Shown here: piece after piece, positions 17,577-28,428 of the stretch
How positions within the stretch are numbered: position 1 is the stretch's first letter
Layout of the letters: each line of letters opens with the position of its first letter
Assembly (NCBI RefSeq): GCF_001427605.1
Contig: NZ_LMGZ01000012.1
Coordinates: 63,071-127,070 of the forward strand
Reading direction: 5' to 3'
From: Devosia sp. Root635
Lineage (GTDB): Bacteria > Pseudomonadota > Alphaproteobacteria > Rhizobiales > Devosiaceae
DNA: 64,000 nt
The notes under the pieces: model-generated
Databases searched by the model: none
What the model was told of the DNA's origin: nothing
What the model saw: only the letters and a program-made list of their open reading frames with translations
Translations under genes and position numbers: made by a program

Positions 17577-18467
17577 CTAGAAGCGACGGAATACGTCAGC
17601 AAAGACGGTGTTGCTGTCGCGGTGATTGCCGCCCTTCTGGGCCGCCCAGTAAGCGCCGATGGCCGAGATCAGTAGCGATGCCGCCAGCAGGAACGCGCCA
17701 ATGATCGCGGTATTGCGGGCGATGCGCGCCGCTTCGATGGCGTCCTGGCGGGCGGCTTCGACATTGGCGATCACCTGGTCGACGCGGGCCTGGGCCTCTT
17801 CCGGCGCCAGGCCGGTATTGGCGGCGACTACATTGGCGAGATAGGTGCGATCCTCCTCGGCCACCGTGCCGTCGCCCAGCGCCGCCTGGGCGAAGATGCG
17901 ACCGGCTTCGTCCCGCGCCACGGCAGCATCCACCGGCTGGGTGCTGCGGAACAGCGTATCGACGAAATAGGCATTGGGGTCCAAGGCGTCTTCGGCCGTG
18001 GTCGCGGCTGCGGTGGTGACGGTCGCGGCAGCCGAGCCAACGGCATTGGCTGCAGCGCCGATACCACCGACGGCGATCACAGCGCCCAGAATGGCCGCAC
18101 CGGCCCAGACCAGCAGGCCATGGGCGCCGTCACGCAGGTCGCTTTCATCTTCATTGGCGTCGAAATGGCGGCGGCGCAGGCGGCCGGTGAGATAACCGCC
18201 CGCCATGAAGCTCGAGATTTGCACCCAGAGAAACCAGGAGGCGGCAGCAATGCCGACGAAGATCGGCGCGGCTGTGGCGGACTGGTTGTAGCCGAAATCG
18301 AGGAAGTTGAGGCCGACGGCCGAACCGAAGCTGATCAGCACCAGGCTGATGGCCGAGGCCAGCACGATGCCGGCGATGATGGCGGGCCAATCGACATAGG
18401 AGGACTGGTCGCGATTGGTAGCTGCTGTTTCGACGACGGCGACGCCCGCAGGCGCATCGATACTCAT
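17577..18467 (-). CDS. Conserved multi-pass membrane protein of unknown function
   Basis: Protein of 296 aa. It starts at ATG 18467 behind AGGAGA at 8 bases; a longer start at 18503 has no such site. Predicted layout: a short N-terminus, membrane segments near residues 28-52, 62-85 and 110-135, then an Ala-rich soluble helical stretch (about residues 150-250) and a last membrane segment (257-275). No enzymatic motif is visible. The helical middle and C-terminal anchor suggest a structural or envelope role, but I do not recognise the family with confidence. Single-helix micro-protein genes lie on both sides. Confidence 0.65.
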   Translation of the reverse strand: MSIDAPAGVAVVETAATNRDQSSYVDWPAIIAGIVLASAISLVLISFGSAVGLNFLDFGYNQSATAAPIFVGIAAASWFLWVQISSFMAGGYLTGRLRRRHFDANEDESDLRDGAHGLLVWAGAAILGAVIAVGGIGAAANAVGSAAATVTTAAATTAEDALDPNAYFVDTLFRSTQPVDAAVARDEAGRIFAQAALGDGTVAEEDRTYLANVVAANTGLAPEEAQARVDQVIANVEAARQDAIEAARIARNTAIIGAFLLAASLLISAIGAYWAAQKGGNHRDSNTVFADVFRRF

Positions 18468-18507
18468 GGCGGCTTCTCCTGTCTTGCGTGTTGCTCTGGC
18501 CATGGGA

Positions 18508-18582
18508 TCAGGCGAGGCCGATGAAGGACAGGATGGCCATGACGATGACGACGAGGCCGACGAGATAAATGATGGAGTTCAT
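18508..18582 (-). CDS. 24-aa hydrophobic membrane micro-protein
   Basis: Short frame from ATG 18582 to the stop at 18508, 24 residues: MNSIIYLVGLVVIVMAILSF then IGLA. It is a single predicted membrane helix with an N-terminal polar cap. AAGGG lies about 10 bases upstream. It sits 40 bases upstream of the 296-aa membrane protein gene in the same direction, so it is probably the first gene of the unit. I know of similar tiny proteins in Rhizobiales, but not of an assigned function. Confidence 0.6.
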   Translation of the reverse strand: MNSIIYLVGLVVIVMAILSFIGLA

Positions 18583-18790
18583 GGGAGTTAGCCCTTGTGG
18601 TTGACGCAGGTGGCAGATCAACCAAAGGGGGGCGGAATCGTTCCCGCCGGCTGCACAGATTTGGGCAGGGCATTGCCCCATCGTCATCACCCGGCTTGGC
18701 GCATGTGGCGTCCATGGATTGCTCGGACCAGCCGGGCAATGACGATGGAGGACGTGCTTTGCCAGGGGCATGAAATTCCTATCCCCAAGC

Positions 18791-18817
18791 AAAAAGGCGG
18801 GGATCGCTCCCCGCCTT
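18791..18817 (-). terminator. Rho-independent terminator of the pyrimidine cluster
   Basis: On the minus strand, the stem GGCGGGGA / TCCCCGCC with a four-base loop is followed by TTTTTGCTT. It lies 24 bases after the stop of the substrate-binding protein gene, the last gene of the cluster. Confidence 0.8.
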
Positions 18818-18841
18818 CATGTACAGGCAATGCTGCGTGGC

Positions 18842-19816
18842 CTAGAGGCCGTCGGTGACCACGGTCGTATAGGCACCTTCCGGCTCGGCCTTGATGATCG
18901 ACTGGTCGAGCAGGGCCTTCACCGTCCGCTCATAGGTGGCCATGTCGAGCTTGGGGTCGGTGGGATCGACCAGCTTGGCGACTTCGCCGGTCATGTAGAG
19001 CTGGTGGTCGAGGGTCGCGGCGCCGGTATCGTCCATGTCGACGACGATCTGGGCGGCTTCTTCCGGGTTTTCGGCGGCATAGGCCCAGCCCTTCATCGAG
19101 GCGCGGACGAAGCGGGTATAGGCATCGACCTTGGCCGGGTCGCTGAGGCTGTCTTCGAGGACATAGAGGCCGTCTTCGAGCAGGTCATTGCCCATTTCGG
19201 TATAGTTGAAGATGGTCAGGTTGTCCGGCCCGTAGCCGGCATCGAGCGCCTGGCCGTATTCGTTATAGGTCATGACCGAGATGCAGTCGGCCTGGCCCTG
19301 GATCATCGGCTGGATGTCGAAGCTCTGCTGCAGCACGGTGACACCGCCTTCCGAGCCGTCGGTGGCAATGCCTTCCTTGTTCATCCAGGCGAAGAACGGA
19401 TATTCATTGCCGAAGAACCAGACGCCCAGCGTGTGGCCAGGGAAATCGGCGACCGTCTTGATCTCGGTTTCGGTCGGACAGATCATCATCAGGCCGCTTC
19501 GCTTGAACGGCTGGGCGATATTGACCAGCGGCACGCCGCTTTCGCGGGCAGCCATGCCGGCCGCCATCCAGGTCACGATGATGTCGGCGCCACCGCCGGC
19601 AATCACCTGTTCGGGGGCAATATTGGGGCCGCCGGCCAGGATGGTGACGTCGAGGTTTTCCTCGTCGTAGAAGCCCTTGGATTCGGCAACGAGATAGCCG
19701 GCAAACTGCGCCTGGGTCACCCATTTGAGCTGCAGCGTCAGCGCGTCCTGTGCAAAGGCGGGTGCGGTCGAAAGCGCCAGGGCGCCGACGAGCAGACCTG
19801 CGATAGTATTCTTCAT
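18842..19816 (-). CDS. NMT1/SsuA-type ABC transporter substrate-binding protein (likely pyrimidine uptake)
   Basis: Periplasmic binding protein of 324 aa with a Sec signal (MKNTIAGLLVGALALSTAPA, cleavage after AFAQ). Core motifs of the NMT1/THI5-like family are present: LQLKWVTQAQFAGYLVAESK and GFYDEENLDVTILAGGP. The longer frame upstream of ATG 19816 lacks a good signal peptide. It is the last gene of the ABC set (ATPase, two permeases, binding protein) in the pyrimidine-degradation cluster. Uptake of a pyrimidine or related compound is therefore likely, though binding proteins of this family also carry thiamine precursors, sulfonates or nitrate. Confidence 0.85.
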   Translation of the reverse strand: MKNTIAGLLVGALALSTAPAFAQDALTLQLKWVTQAQFAGYLVAESKGFYDEENLDVTILAGGPNIAPEQVIAGGGADIIVTWMAAGMAARESGVPLVNIAQPFKRSGLMMICPTETEIKTVADFPGHTLGVWFFGNEYPFFAWMNKEGIATDGSEGGVTVLQQSFDIQPMIQGQADCISVMTYNEYGQALDAGYGPDNLTIFNYTEMGNDLLEDGLYVLEDSLSDPAKVDAYTRFVRASMKGWAYAAENPEEAAQIVVDMDDTGAATLDHQLYMTGEVAKLVDPTDPKLDMATYERTVKALLDQSIIKAEPEGAYTTVVTDGL

Positions 19817-19835
19817 TTTCGTTCCCTTTTCCCTG

Positions 19836-20936
19836 TTACGCCCGTCCACCACGGACAGACGGATGCCAGAAGGTGACGCCCCTTTCTATGAGGGCGATCA
19901 CCCCGTAGAAGGCGGACCCCGCGATCGCTGCAACGGCGATCTCCGCCCAGACCAGATCGATGGCCAACCGGCCAACGCCTGTCGATATTCGGAAGCCCAT
20001 TCCCACAACGGGCGTCCCGAAGAATTCCGCTACGATTGCGCCGATCAAAGCCAGAGTCGAGTTGATCTTGAGGGCGTTGAAGATGAAGGGCCCGGCGGCG
20101 GGAAGTCGTAGCTTCAGAAGGGTTTGCCAGTAGTCGGCAGCATAGGTGCGCATCAGGTCGCGCTCGATGCTGGAACTGGCATTGAGGCCGGCCACGGTGT
20201 TGACCAGCATGGGAAAGAAGGTCATCGCCACGACGACGGCGGCCTTCGACTGCCAGTCGAAGCCGAACCACATCACCATGATCGGCGCGATGCCGATAAT
20301 GGGCAGCGCCGACATGAAATTGCCGATCGGCAACAGCCCTGCCTTGAGGAAGGGCGACCGATCAACCAGGATTGCGACGACGAGGCCCGACAGGCACCCG
20401 ATGGCAAAGCCGGGCAGCACCGACTTGATGAAGGTCTGCACGAAATCGGCCCACAGGATCGGGGCTGAATTGGCCAGTTGCGCGCCGATCGCCGAAGGCG
20501 CGGGCAGCAAAACTGGCGGCACATTGGCGCCCCGCGTCACCACTTCCCAGATGACCAGCAGGGCCGCCCCGAAGACCACGGGGATCAGCAGGCCCAGCCC
20601 GGCATTGTCGCTAAGGCGCGGCGCCAGGCTCTTGCTGAGGCGTTCCACGAACAGCCAGGCAAACAGCCAGGCCACTACCACCGCCATCCAGAAAAATGGC
20701 AGTGGCGGCACAAATGCCCCGATGCTGGTGAGCACGGCCACGGCCCCCAGCAGCGCAAGGGCGCCATCGACCCACAGGCCCAGCGGCACGAAGAAGCGGA
20801 TCAGCGATAGGCAGCCCAGAGCCAGGAAGGCCTTGAGCAGCAGCGCCTGCTCGAACGGCGTGACGAAACTATAGGCAAGGGCTGCGGTGGCGAGGCCGCC
20901 CGCGACAAGAGCCAGGAAGTATTGCAACTGGCTCAT
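19836..20936 (-). CDS. ABC transporter permease (SsuC/TauC type)
   Basis: Inner-membrane permease of 366 aa, longer than the usual 250-280. The N-terminal 110 residues hold about four extra membrane segments before the standard core. The core has the EAA-like loop in TYAADYWQTLLKLRLPAAGP, which contacts the ATPase. It partners the 290-aa permease encoded just upstream; the genes overlap by ATGA at 20933-20936. Together with the ATPase and binding protein it forms the cluster's uptake system. Confidence 0.88.
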   Translation of the reverse strand: MSQLQYFLALVAGGLATAALAYSFVTPFEQALLLKAFLALGCLSLIRFFVPLGLWVDGALALLGAVAVLTSIGAFVPPLPFFWMAVVVAWLFAWLFVERLSKSLAPRLSDNAGLGLLIPVVFGAALLVIWEVVTRGANVPPVLLPAPSAIGAQLANSAPILWADFVQTFIKSVLPGFAIGCLSGLVVAILVDRSPFLKAGLLPIGNFMSALPIIGIAPIMVMWFGFDWQSKAAVVVAMTFFPMLVNTVAGLNASSSIERDLMRTYAADYWQTLLKLRLPAAGPFIFNALKINSTLALIGAIVAEFFGTPVVGMGFRISTGVGRLAIDLVWAEIAVAAIAGSAFYGVIALIERGVTFWHPSVRGGRA

Positions 20937-21805
20937 GCGGGACGCACCCCCATGCGGGCATTGACCATGCGTTCGGCCGCGCCGACGATCATCACCAATA
21001 TGGCCGCCAGCGCCGCGGCGATGAACAAGGCGGCCCAGATCTGGATGGTCTGGCCATTATAGGAGCCGGTCAGCAGCCGGACACCCAGCCCGCCGCCAGC
21101 GGCGTTGGAGAGCTCGCTCACCACCGCGCCGACCAGCGAAATCGCAATGCCCACCTTCATCGAGGCGAAGAGGATGGGCATGGCGGCGGGCCAGCGCAGC
21201 TTCCAGAAGGTCTGCCACGGCGAGGCGTCATAGGTATGCATCAGGTCGAGCTGGATGCTCTCGGGCGAGCGCAGGCCCTTGACCATGCCGACCACGACCG
21301 GGAAGAAACTGAGATACATCGAGATCAGGGCGCGCGGTACCGTGCCGGTAATGCCGACCGAACCCAGCCCCACCACCACCATGGGCGCGATGGCCAGGAT
21401 GGGAATGGTTTGGCTGGCGATGATCCAGGGCATCAGCGAACGATTGGCCGCCTCGTTGTGCACGATGAACACGGCTAGGACGACGCCCAGCGCGGTGCCC
21501 AGCACGAAGCCCAGCAGCGTCGAGCTGAGGGTGATCCAGCCGTGATAGGCCAGCGAGCGCTTCGAGGTCAGCTCCAGCGCCACGGTGGCATTCCAGATTT
21601 CGCCGACGACCTGATGCGGCGCCGGCAGCACCGGCCGGTCCTGCGCCCAGGTCTGCAGGGCGAATTCAGTGAAGGGCACGTCGGTGAGATTGGCCCGCGT
21701 ATTGAGTGTCGTCTGCCATGGCGCGTTCATGCCGATGGCGGCAGCGTACCAGACCACGATTATGGCGAGCAGGACGACGATGACCGGCCCTGCGCGACGC
21801 ATCAC
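20933..21805 (-). CDS. ABC transporter permease (SsuC/TauC type)
   Basis: Second permease of the uptake system, about 290 aa, with six predicted membrane segments and the EAA-like loop in TYDASPWQTFWKLRWPAAMP. The start is GTG 21805 or ATG 21802; both overlap the stop of the ATPase gene (GTGATG), so coupling is tight either way. It forms a heterodimer with the longer permease by inference from the operon. Confidence 0.88.
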   Translation of the reverse strand: MMRRAGPVIVVLLAIIVVWYAAAIGMNAPWQTTLNTRANLTDVPFTEFALQTWAQDRPVLPAPHQVVGEIWNATVALELTSKRSLAYHGWITLSSTLLGFVLGTALGVVLAVFIVHNEAANRSLMPWIIASQTIPILAIAPMVVVGLGSVGITGTVPRALISMYLSFFPVVVGMVKGLRSPESIQLDLMHTYDASPWQTFWKLRWPAAMPILFASMKVGIAISLVGAVVSELSNAAGGGLGVRLLTGSYNGQTIQIWAALFIAAALAAILVMIVGAAERMVNARMGVRPA

Positions 21806-22587
21806 AGCGCCTCCTCATAGCTGTGTCCGGCCCGCAACCCGTCGCGTACCCGTGCCGCGATCGCCAGAAATTCCGGTGTTTCGCGGATGTCGAGTGGGCG
21901 CTCCCCGGGCAGGTCGCTCTCGATCACATCGGTCACGCGACCGGGGCGAGGGGACATGACCACGATCTTGGTCGACAGATACACCGCCTCGGGAATGGAG
22001 TGGGTCACGAAGCAGATGGTCTTGCCGGTGCGATCCCACAGCTTGAGCAGCTCGGAATTGAGGTGGTCGCGCACGATTTCGTCCAGCGCGCCGAAGGGCT
22101 CGTCCATCAGCAGCAGGTCGGCATCGAAGGACAGGGCTCGGGCGATGGAGGCGCGTTGCTGCATGCCGCCCGACAATTGCCAGGGATATTTCTTCTCGAA
22201 GCCGGCAAGGTTCACCAGGTCCATGGTGCGTTTGACGCGCTCGGCTTGCTGGGCCGACGTGTAACCCATGATTTCGAGCGGCAGGGCGACATTCTTCTCG
22301 ATGGTGCGCCACGGATAGAGCGCCGGCGCCTGGAACACATAGCCATAGGCCCGGTCCTTGCGCGCCCGCTCGGGCGCCTGGCCATTGATGGTCAGGCTGC
22401 CCGAGGTGGGTCGCTCCAGATCGGCAATGGTGCGCAGGAAGGTGGTCTTGCCGCAGCCCGAGGGGCCGATGAAGGAAACGAATTCCCCCTTCTCGATGGT
22501 GAGATTGACATCGCTCAGCGCAACGACGTCGCCATCATTGGTCTTGAAGGTCAGGCCAAGATTGGTGGCGGAGACGACGCTGGTCAA
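21802..22587 (-). CDS. ABC transporter ATP-binding protein (SsuB/TauB type)
   Basis: ATPase of 261 aa with Walker A GPSGCGKT, signature LSGGMQQRASIARAL, Walker B LLLMDEPFGALD and switch His in CFVTHSIPEAV. The start is TTG at 22587: no ATG or GTG occurs before the conserved TFKTNDGDVVALSDVNL. The ribosome site (GAGGGGG, spacing 7) comes from the end of a family B repeat that abuts the gene. It is the first gene of the ABC group, following hydA across that repeat. Confidence 0.9.
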   Translation of the reverse strand: MTSVVSATNLGLTFKTNDGDVVALSDVNLTIEKGEFVSFIGPSGCGKTTFLRTIADLERPTSGSLTINGQAPERARKDRAYGYVFQAPALYPWRTIEKNVALPLEIMGYTSAQQAERVKRTMDLVNLAGFEKKYPWQLSGGMQQRASIARALSFDADLLLMDEPFGALDEIVRDHLNSELLKLWDRTGKTICFVTHSIPEAVYLSTKIVVMSPRPGRVTDVIESDLPGERPLDIRETPEFLAIAARVRDGLRAGHSYEEAL

Positions 22588-22590
22588 AGC

Positions 22591-22724
22591 AAGGCCCCCT
22601 CACCCGCCGCTGCGCGGCGACCTCTCCCCCAGAGGGAGAGGTGTCGCTGCGCGACCAGACTGTTCTTTCTAACCTCTCCCTGGGGGGAGAGGTCGGTTGC
22701 GAAGCAACCGGGTGAGGAGGCCTT
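22591..22724. repeat. Intergenic repeat family B, compound copy 1
   Basis: A 134-bp element with ends AAGGCCCCCTCACCC (22591-22605) and GGGTGAGGAGGCCTT (22710-22724), inverted with one mismatch. Inside are two palindromes of the type CCTCTCCCTGGGGGGAGAGG and two variable GC hairpins. It lies between hydA and the ABC ATPase gene, with the outer end only three bases from the ATPase start codon. Confidence 0.88.
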
Positions 22725-22744
22725 GGTCCAGTCCATCAAAACCA

Positions 22745-24196
22745 TCAAACCCCCGACGCCGGAATACCCGATCGTTCCACCTTGCGGGGCGCGACGATTT
22801 CTTTCCACTGGCTCAGCGCCCGGTTCACGGGATTTTTCGCTTCGCGGGCGACGAATTTGCCATGGCCCGGCTCGGCCTTGACCTCGTTTTCGACAATCGA
22901 GACCTTGCCGCGGGAGAGCACGAAGCGCGGCAGGCCGGTGACCTTGAAACCCTCGAACACATTGTAGTCGATGACCGACTGCTGGCTCGAAGCCGAGATG
23001 GTCTTGCTGCGCTTGGGATCCCACACCACCAGGTCGGCGTCGGCCCCCACCAGCACGGCACCCTTTTTCGGGTAGAGGTTCAGGATCTTGGCGATATTGG
23101 TCGAAGTGACGGCCACGAATTCGTTCATGGTCAGCCGGCCGGTATTCACCCCCGCCGTCCACAGCACCGGCAGGCGATCTTCGAGACCCCCGGTCCCGTT
23201 GGGTATCTTGGCGAAATTGCCGATGCCGGTCCGCTTCTGGTCGGTGGTGAAGGCGCAGTGATCGGTGGCGACGACCGAGAGCGAGCCCGATTGCAGCCCG
23301 GCCCACAGCGAATCCTGATGGCTCTTGTTGCGGAAGGGCGGCGACATCACCCGGCGGGCGGCGTGGTCCCAGTCGGCGTTGAAATATTCGCTTTCATCCA
23401 GCGTCAGGTGCTGGATCAGCGGCTCGCCATAGACGCGCATGCCCTTTTGCCGCGCGCGACGAATGGCTTCGTGGCTCTGCTCGGCCGAGACATGCACCAC
23501 ATAGAGCGGCACGCCGGCCATGTCGGCGATCATGATGGCGCGATTGGTGGCCTCGCCCTCGACTTCCGGCGGCCGGGAATAGGCATGCGCCTCGGGCCCG
23601 TTATTGCCCTCGGCGAGGAGCTTGGCCGTCATCGCGGCGACGACATCGCCATTTTCGGCATGCACCAGCGGCAGCGCGCCCAGATCGGCGCAGCGCTGGA
23701 ACGACGAGAACATCTCGTCGTCATTGACCATCAGGCTGCCCTTATAGGCCATGAAATGCTTGAAGCTGGTTATGCCGCGATCGACCACCTCGGCCATTTC
23801 CCGCCACACCTGCTCGCCCCACCAGGTGATGGCCATGTGGAAGGAATAGTCGGCGCTCGCCTTGCCGGATTTGTTGTCCCACATCGAGAGGGCCTCGAGC
23901 AGGGACTGGTTGGGATTGGGCAGGCAGAAATCCACCACCATGGTCGTGCCGCCGGCCAGGCCGGCGCGGGTGCCGGATTCGAAATCATCGGCCGAATAGG
24001 TGCCCATGAAGGGCATTTCGAGATGGGTATGGGGGTCGATGCCACCCGGCATGATGTAGCAGCCCGTGGCATCCAGAGTCTCGTCGCCGGAGAGGTTCTG
24101 GCCGATCTCGACGATCACGTCGCCCTCGATCTTGACATCGGCCTTGTAAGTCAGATCAGCGGTGACAATGGTGCCGTTCTTGATGACTTTGCTCAT
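22745..24196 (-). CDS. hydA: Dihydropyrimidinase
   Basis: Zinc amidohydrolase of 483 aa that opens dihydrouracil/dihydrothymine to N-carbamoyl-beta-amino acids, step two of reductive pyrimidine breakdown. Metal ligands are visible: HTH in GGIDPHTHLEMPF (His56, His58), the carbamylated Lys in ITSFKHFMAYKG, and His in VHAENGD, VVHVSAEQ and ATDHCAF. ATG 24196 gives the standard length and an AGGGAA ribosome site; longer starts add a non-conserved leader. The next step is encoded immediately upstream. Hydantoin hydrolysis is a possible side activity. Confidence 0.93.
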   Translation of the reverse strand: MSKVIKNGTIVTADLTYKADVKIEGDVIVEIGQNLSGDETLDATGCYIMPGGIDPHTHLEMPFMGTYSADDFESGTRAGLAGGTTMVVDFCLPNPNQSLLEALSMWDNKSGKASADYSFHMAITWWGEQVWREMAEVVDRGITSFKHFMAYKGSLMVNDDEMFSSFQRCADLGALPLVHAENGDVVAAMTAKLLAEGNNGPEAHAYSRPPEVEGEATNRAIMIADMAGVPLYVVHVSAEQSHEAIRRARQKGMRVYGEPLIQHLTLDESEYFNADWDHAARRVMSPPFRNKSHQDSLWAGLQSGSLSVVATDHCAFTTDQKRTGIGNFAKIPNGTGGLEDRLPVLWTAGVNTGRLTMNEFVAVTSTNIAKILNLYPKKGAVLVGADADLVVWDPKRSKTISASSQQSVIDYNVFEGFKVTGLPRFVLSRGKVSIVENEVKAEPGHGKFVAREAKNPVNRALSQWKEIVAPRKVERSGIPASGV

Positions 24197-24265
24197 GCTG
24201 CATTCCCTATAATTCCATGTCTCGCGCGCCCTGTTTCCCTCGGCACCCGCAGACAAAATTGCTTG

Positions 24266-25516
24266 CTATTCGACGATCTCCGCCGTCTCCACCACCGCGT
24301 GGAACAGCACATCCGCTCCCGCCGTGGCCCATTCCCTGGAAATGTCCTCGGCTTCGTTATGCGACAGCCCGTCGACGCAGGGGCACATGACCATGGTCGA
24401 TGGCGCCACCTTGTTGGCCCAGCAGGCGTCGTGGCCGGCGCCGGAGATGATGTCCATGTGGCTATAGCCGAGCTTCTCGGCCGCAGCGCGAACGCGACCC
24501 ACCAGGGTCGCATCGAAGGTGACGGGGTCGAAATGACCAACTGCCTCCATCGCATAGCCGACGCCGAGTTCGGCACAGATCGCCTGTGCCTTGCTTTCGA
24601 TCTGCCCGCGCATGGCATTGAGCTTGCCCAGTTCCGGCGAGCGGATATCGACGGTGAAGATTACCGCACCCGGCAAGACGTTGCGCGAATTGGGCGCGAA
24701 CTTCATCTGGCCGACACCACCGACGGCGCCGGGCTGGTGATCCATGGCGACGGCCTGAACCATTTCGAGAATCCGCGCCATAGCGAGGCCCGCATTGACG
24801 CGCATATTCATCGGGGTGGAACCGGTATGGGCCTCCTTGCCGGTCAAAGTGAATTCGAGCCACCACAGGCCCTGACCGTGGGTGACGACGCCGATCTGCT
24901 TGTTCTCGGCTTCGAGGATAGGGCCCTGCTCGATGTGATATTCGAAATAGGCGTGCATCTTGCGGGCGCCGACCGGCTCCTCGCCGACCCAGCCGATGCG
25001 CTGCAGCTCGTCACCGAAGCTCTTGCCCTCCTGATCCTTGCGGTCATAAGCGTATTCGAGCGTGTGTATGCCGGCAAAGACACCGGAGGCCAGCATCGCT
25101 GGTGCGAAACGCGCGCCTTCTTCATTGGTCCAGTTGGTGACGACGATGGGGTGTTTCGTCTTGATGCCGAGGTCGTTCATGGTGCGCACGAGTTCGAGCC
25201 CCGCCAGCACGCCCAGCACGCCATCATATTTGCCGCCGGTCGGCTGGGTATCGAGATGGGAGCCGACATAGACCGGTAGCGCATCGGGGTCGGTGCCCGG
25301 ACGGGTCATGAACATGGTGCCCATCTTGTCGACGCCCATGGTGAGACCGGCATCCTCGCACCAGCGCTGGAAGAGCGCGCGCCCTTCCTTGTCGCTGTCG
25401 GTCAGCGTCTGGCGATTATTGCCCCCTGCTATGCCGGGGCCGATCCGGGCCATGTCCATGAGGCTGTCCCAGAGCCGATCACCATTGATGCGAAGGTTTT
25501 CTCCTGGGGCAGACAT
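24266..25516 (-). CDS. N-carbamoyl-beta-alanine amidohydrolase-type M20 hydrolase
   Basis: Metal-dependent hydrolase of 416 aa in the M20 amidase branch (beta-ureidopropionase / allantoate amidohydrolase / L-carbamoylase). Metal sites: GSHLDTQPTGGKYDG (His and bridging Asp), NEEGARF (Glu pair), and later HIEQGP and SGAGHDACW. The position between dihydropyrimidinase and beta-alanine genes favours hydrolysis of N-carbamoyl-beta-alanine to beta-alanine, CO2 and ammonia. The ATG 25516 start is preceded by AGGA at 8 bases. Family members are hard to tell apart by sequence alone. Confidence 0.88.
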   Translation of the reverse strand: MSAPGENLRINGDRLWDSLMDMARIGPGIAGGNNRQTLTDSDKEGRALFQRWCEDAGLTMGVDKMGTMFMTRPGTDPDALPVYVGSHLDTQPTGGKYDGVLGVLAGLELVRTMNDLGIKTKHPIVVTNWTNEEGARFAPAMLASGVFAGIHTLEYAYDRKDQEGKSFGDELQRIGWVGEEPVGARKMHAYFEYHIEQGPILEAENKQIGVVTHGQGLWWLEFTLTGKEAHTGSTPMNMRVNAGLAMARILEMVQAVAMDHQPGAVGGVGQMKFAPNSRNVLPGAVIFTVDIRSPELGKLNAMRGQIESKAQAICAELGVGYAMEAVGHFDPVTFDATLVGRVRAAAEKLGYSHMDIISGAGHDACWANKVAPSTMVMCPCVDGLSHNEAEDISREWATAGADVLFHAVVETAEIVE

Positions 25517-25526
25517 GGGCAAGGTC

Positions 25527-27022
<1,496 letters not shown>

Positions 27023-27023
<1 letters not shown>

Positions 27024-28351
27024 CAGTCGATGCTCCTCAACACTTTGCGCAGGGCGTCGATCAGTTCGGCAATCTGATCCTTGCTGACGATCAGCGGCGG
27101 GCTGAGCGCGATGATGTCGCCGGTGGTGCGGATCAGGTAGCCGTCCTCGAAGGCCTTCACGAAGGCCGAGAAGGCGCGCTTGGTGGGCGAGCCGGCAATG
27201 GGTTCGAGCTCGATGGCGCCGACCAGCCCGATATTCCTGATATCGATGACATGCGGCTCGCCTTTGAGCGAGTGCAAAGCATCCTGCCACACCGGGGCCA
27301 GCTCGGCGCCGCGGGTCAGCAGGCCCTCTTCCTTGTAGGTCTCGAGCGTGGCGAGACCCGCCGCCGAGGCGATGGGATTGCCCGAATAGGTATAGCCGTG
27401 GAAGAACTCGATGACGTGTTCGGGGCCACCCATGAAGGCGTCGTGGATTTCCGAGCTGACCAGCACCGCGCCCATCGGGATGACGCCATTGGTGAGACCC
27501 TTGGCGGTGACCATGATATCGGGGGTGACGCCGAAATAATCGGCGCCGAAGGGGGTGCCGAGACGACCGAAGCCGGTAATGACCTCGTCGAAGATCAGCA
27601 GGATGCCGTGCTTCCTGGTGATCTCGCGCAGGCGCTGGAGATAGCCGGCGGGGGGGATCAGGACGCCGGTCGAGCCGGCCACCGGCTCGACGATGACCGC
27701 AGCGATGGTCGAGGCATCGTGCAGGGTAACGATGCGCTCGAGCTCATCGGCCAGCTCCACGCCATATTCGGGCAGGCCCTTGGAGAAAGCGTTCTTTGCC
27801 AGGTTATGGGTATGCGGCATATGGTCGACGCCGGTGAGCAGGCTGCCGAACATCTTGCGGTTGGTGACGATGCCGCCCACCGAAATGCCGCCGAAATTGA
27901 CGCCGTGATAGGCGCGCTCGCGGCCGATCAGGCGGGAGCGGGCGCCGTCGCCCTTCACCCGGTGATAGGCGAGCGCCACCTTGAGCGCGGTTTCCACCGA
28001 TTCGGAACCCGAATTGGTGAACAGCACATGGTCGAGCCCCTTGGGCGCGATATCGACGATGCGGTTGGCCAGCTCGAACGCCTTGGGATGGCCCATCTGG
28101 AAGGCGGGGGCGTAATCGAGTTCGGCCGCCTGTTTGGCGATGGCTTCGACGATCCTGGGGCGGGCATGGCCGGCATTGACGCACCACAGGCCCGCCGTGC
28201 CGTCGAGCACCTGACGGCCATCGGAGGTGGTGTAGTGCATGTCCCTGGCAGCGACGAACATGCGCGGGGATTTCTTGAACTGGCGATTTGCCGTAAAGGG
28301 CATCCAGAACGCATTCAGGTCGTTCGGCACCACGGCATTTGAATTGGACAC
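27023..28351 (-). CDS. Beta-alanine (omega-amino acid)-pyruvate aminotransferase
   Basis: Class III PLP aminotransferase of 442 aa that moves the amino group of beta-alanine to pyruvate, giving malonate semialdehyde and alanine. Motifs: NSGSESVETALKVA, the PLP-contacting Asp in LLIFDEVITGFGR, and Lys in VTAKGLTNGVIP. The start is probably GTG 28351, because GAGGG lies at 5 bases and WMPFTANRQFK follows as in homologues; ATG 28390 is a possible longer start. It is the first gene of the nine-kilobase minus-strand run and is divergent from the RutR-type gene. Confidence 0.9.
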
Positions 28352-28428
28352 GAAACCCTCGCTCCCGTTGATTCTGCACTGATCCGTCATTTGTCTCTTG
28401 ACGTGGGAGCATGAAGTTCCCAAAAATT

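Noticed and set aside
22697..25279. An 860-codon plus-strand frame opposite hydA and the M20 hydrolase gene
   Set aside because: Its composition is that of a reverse shadow; the minus strand carries conserved catalytic motifs throughout.
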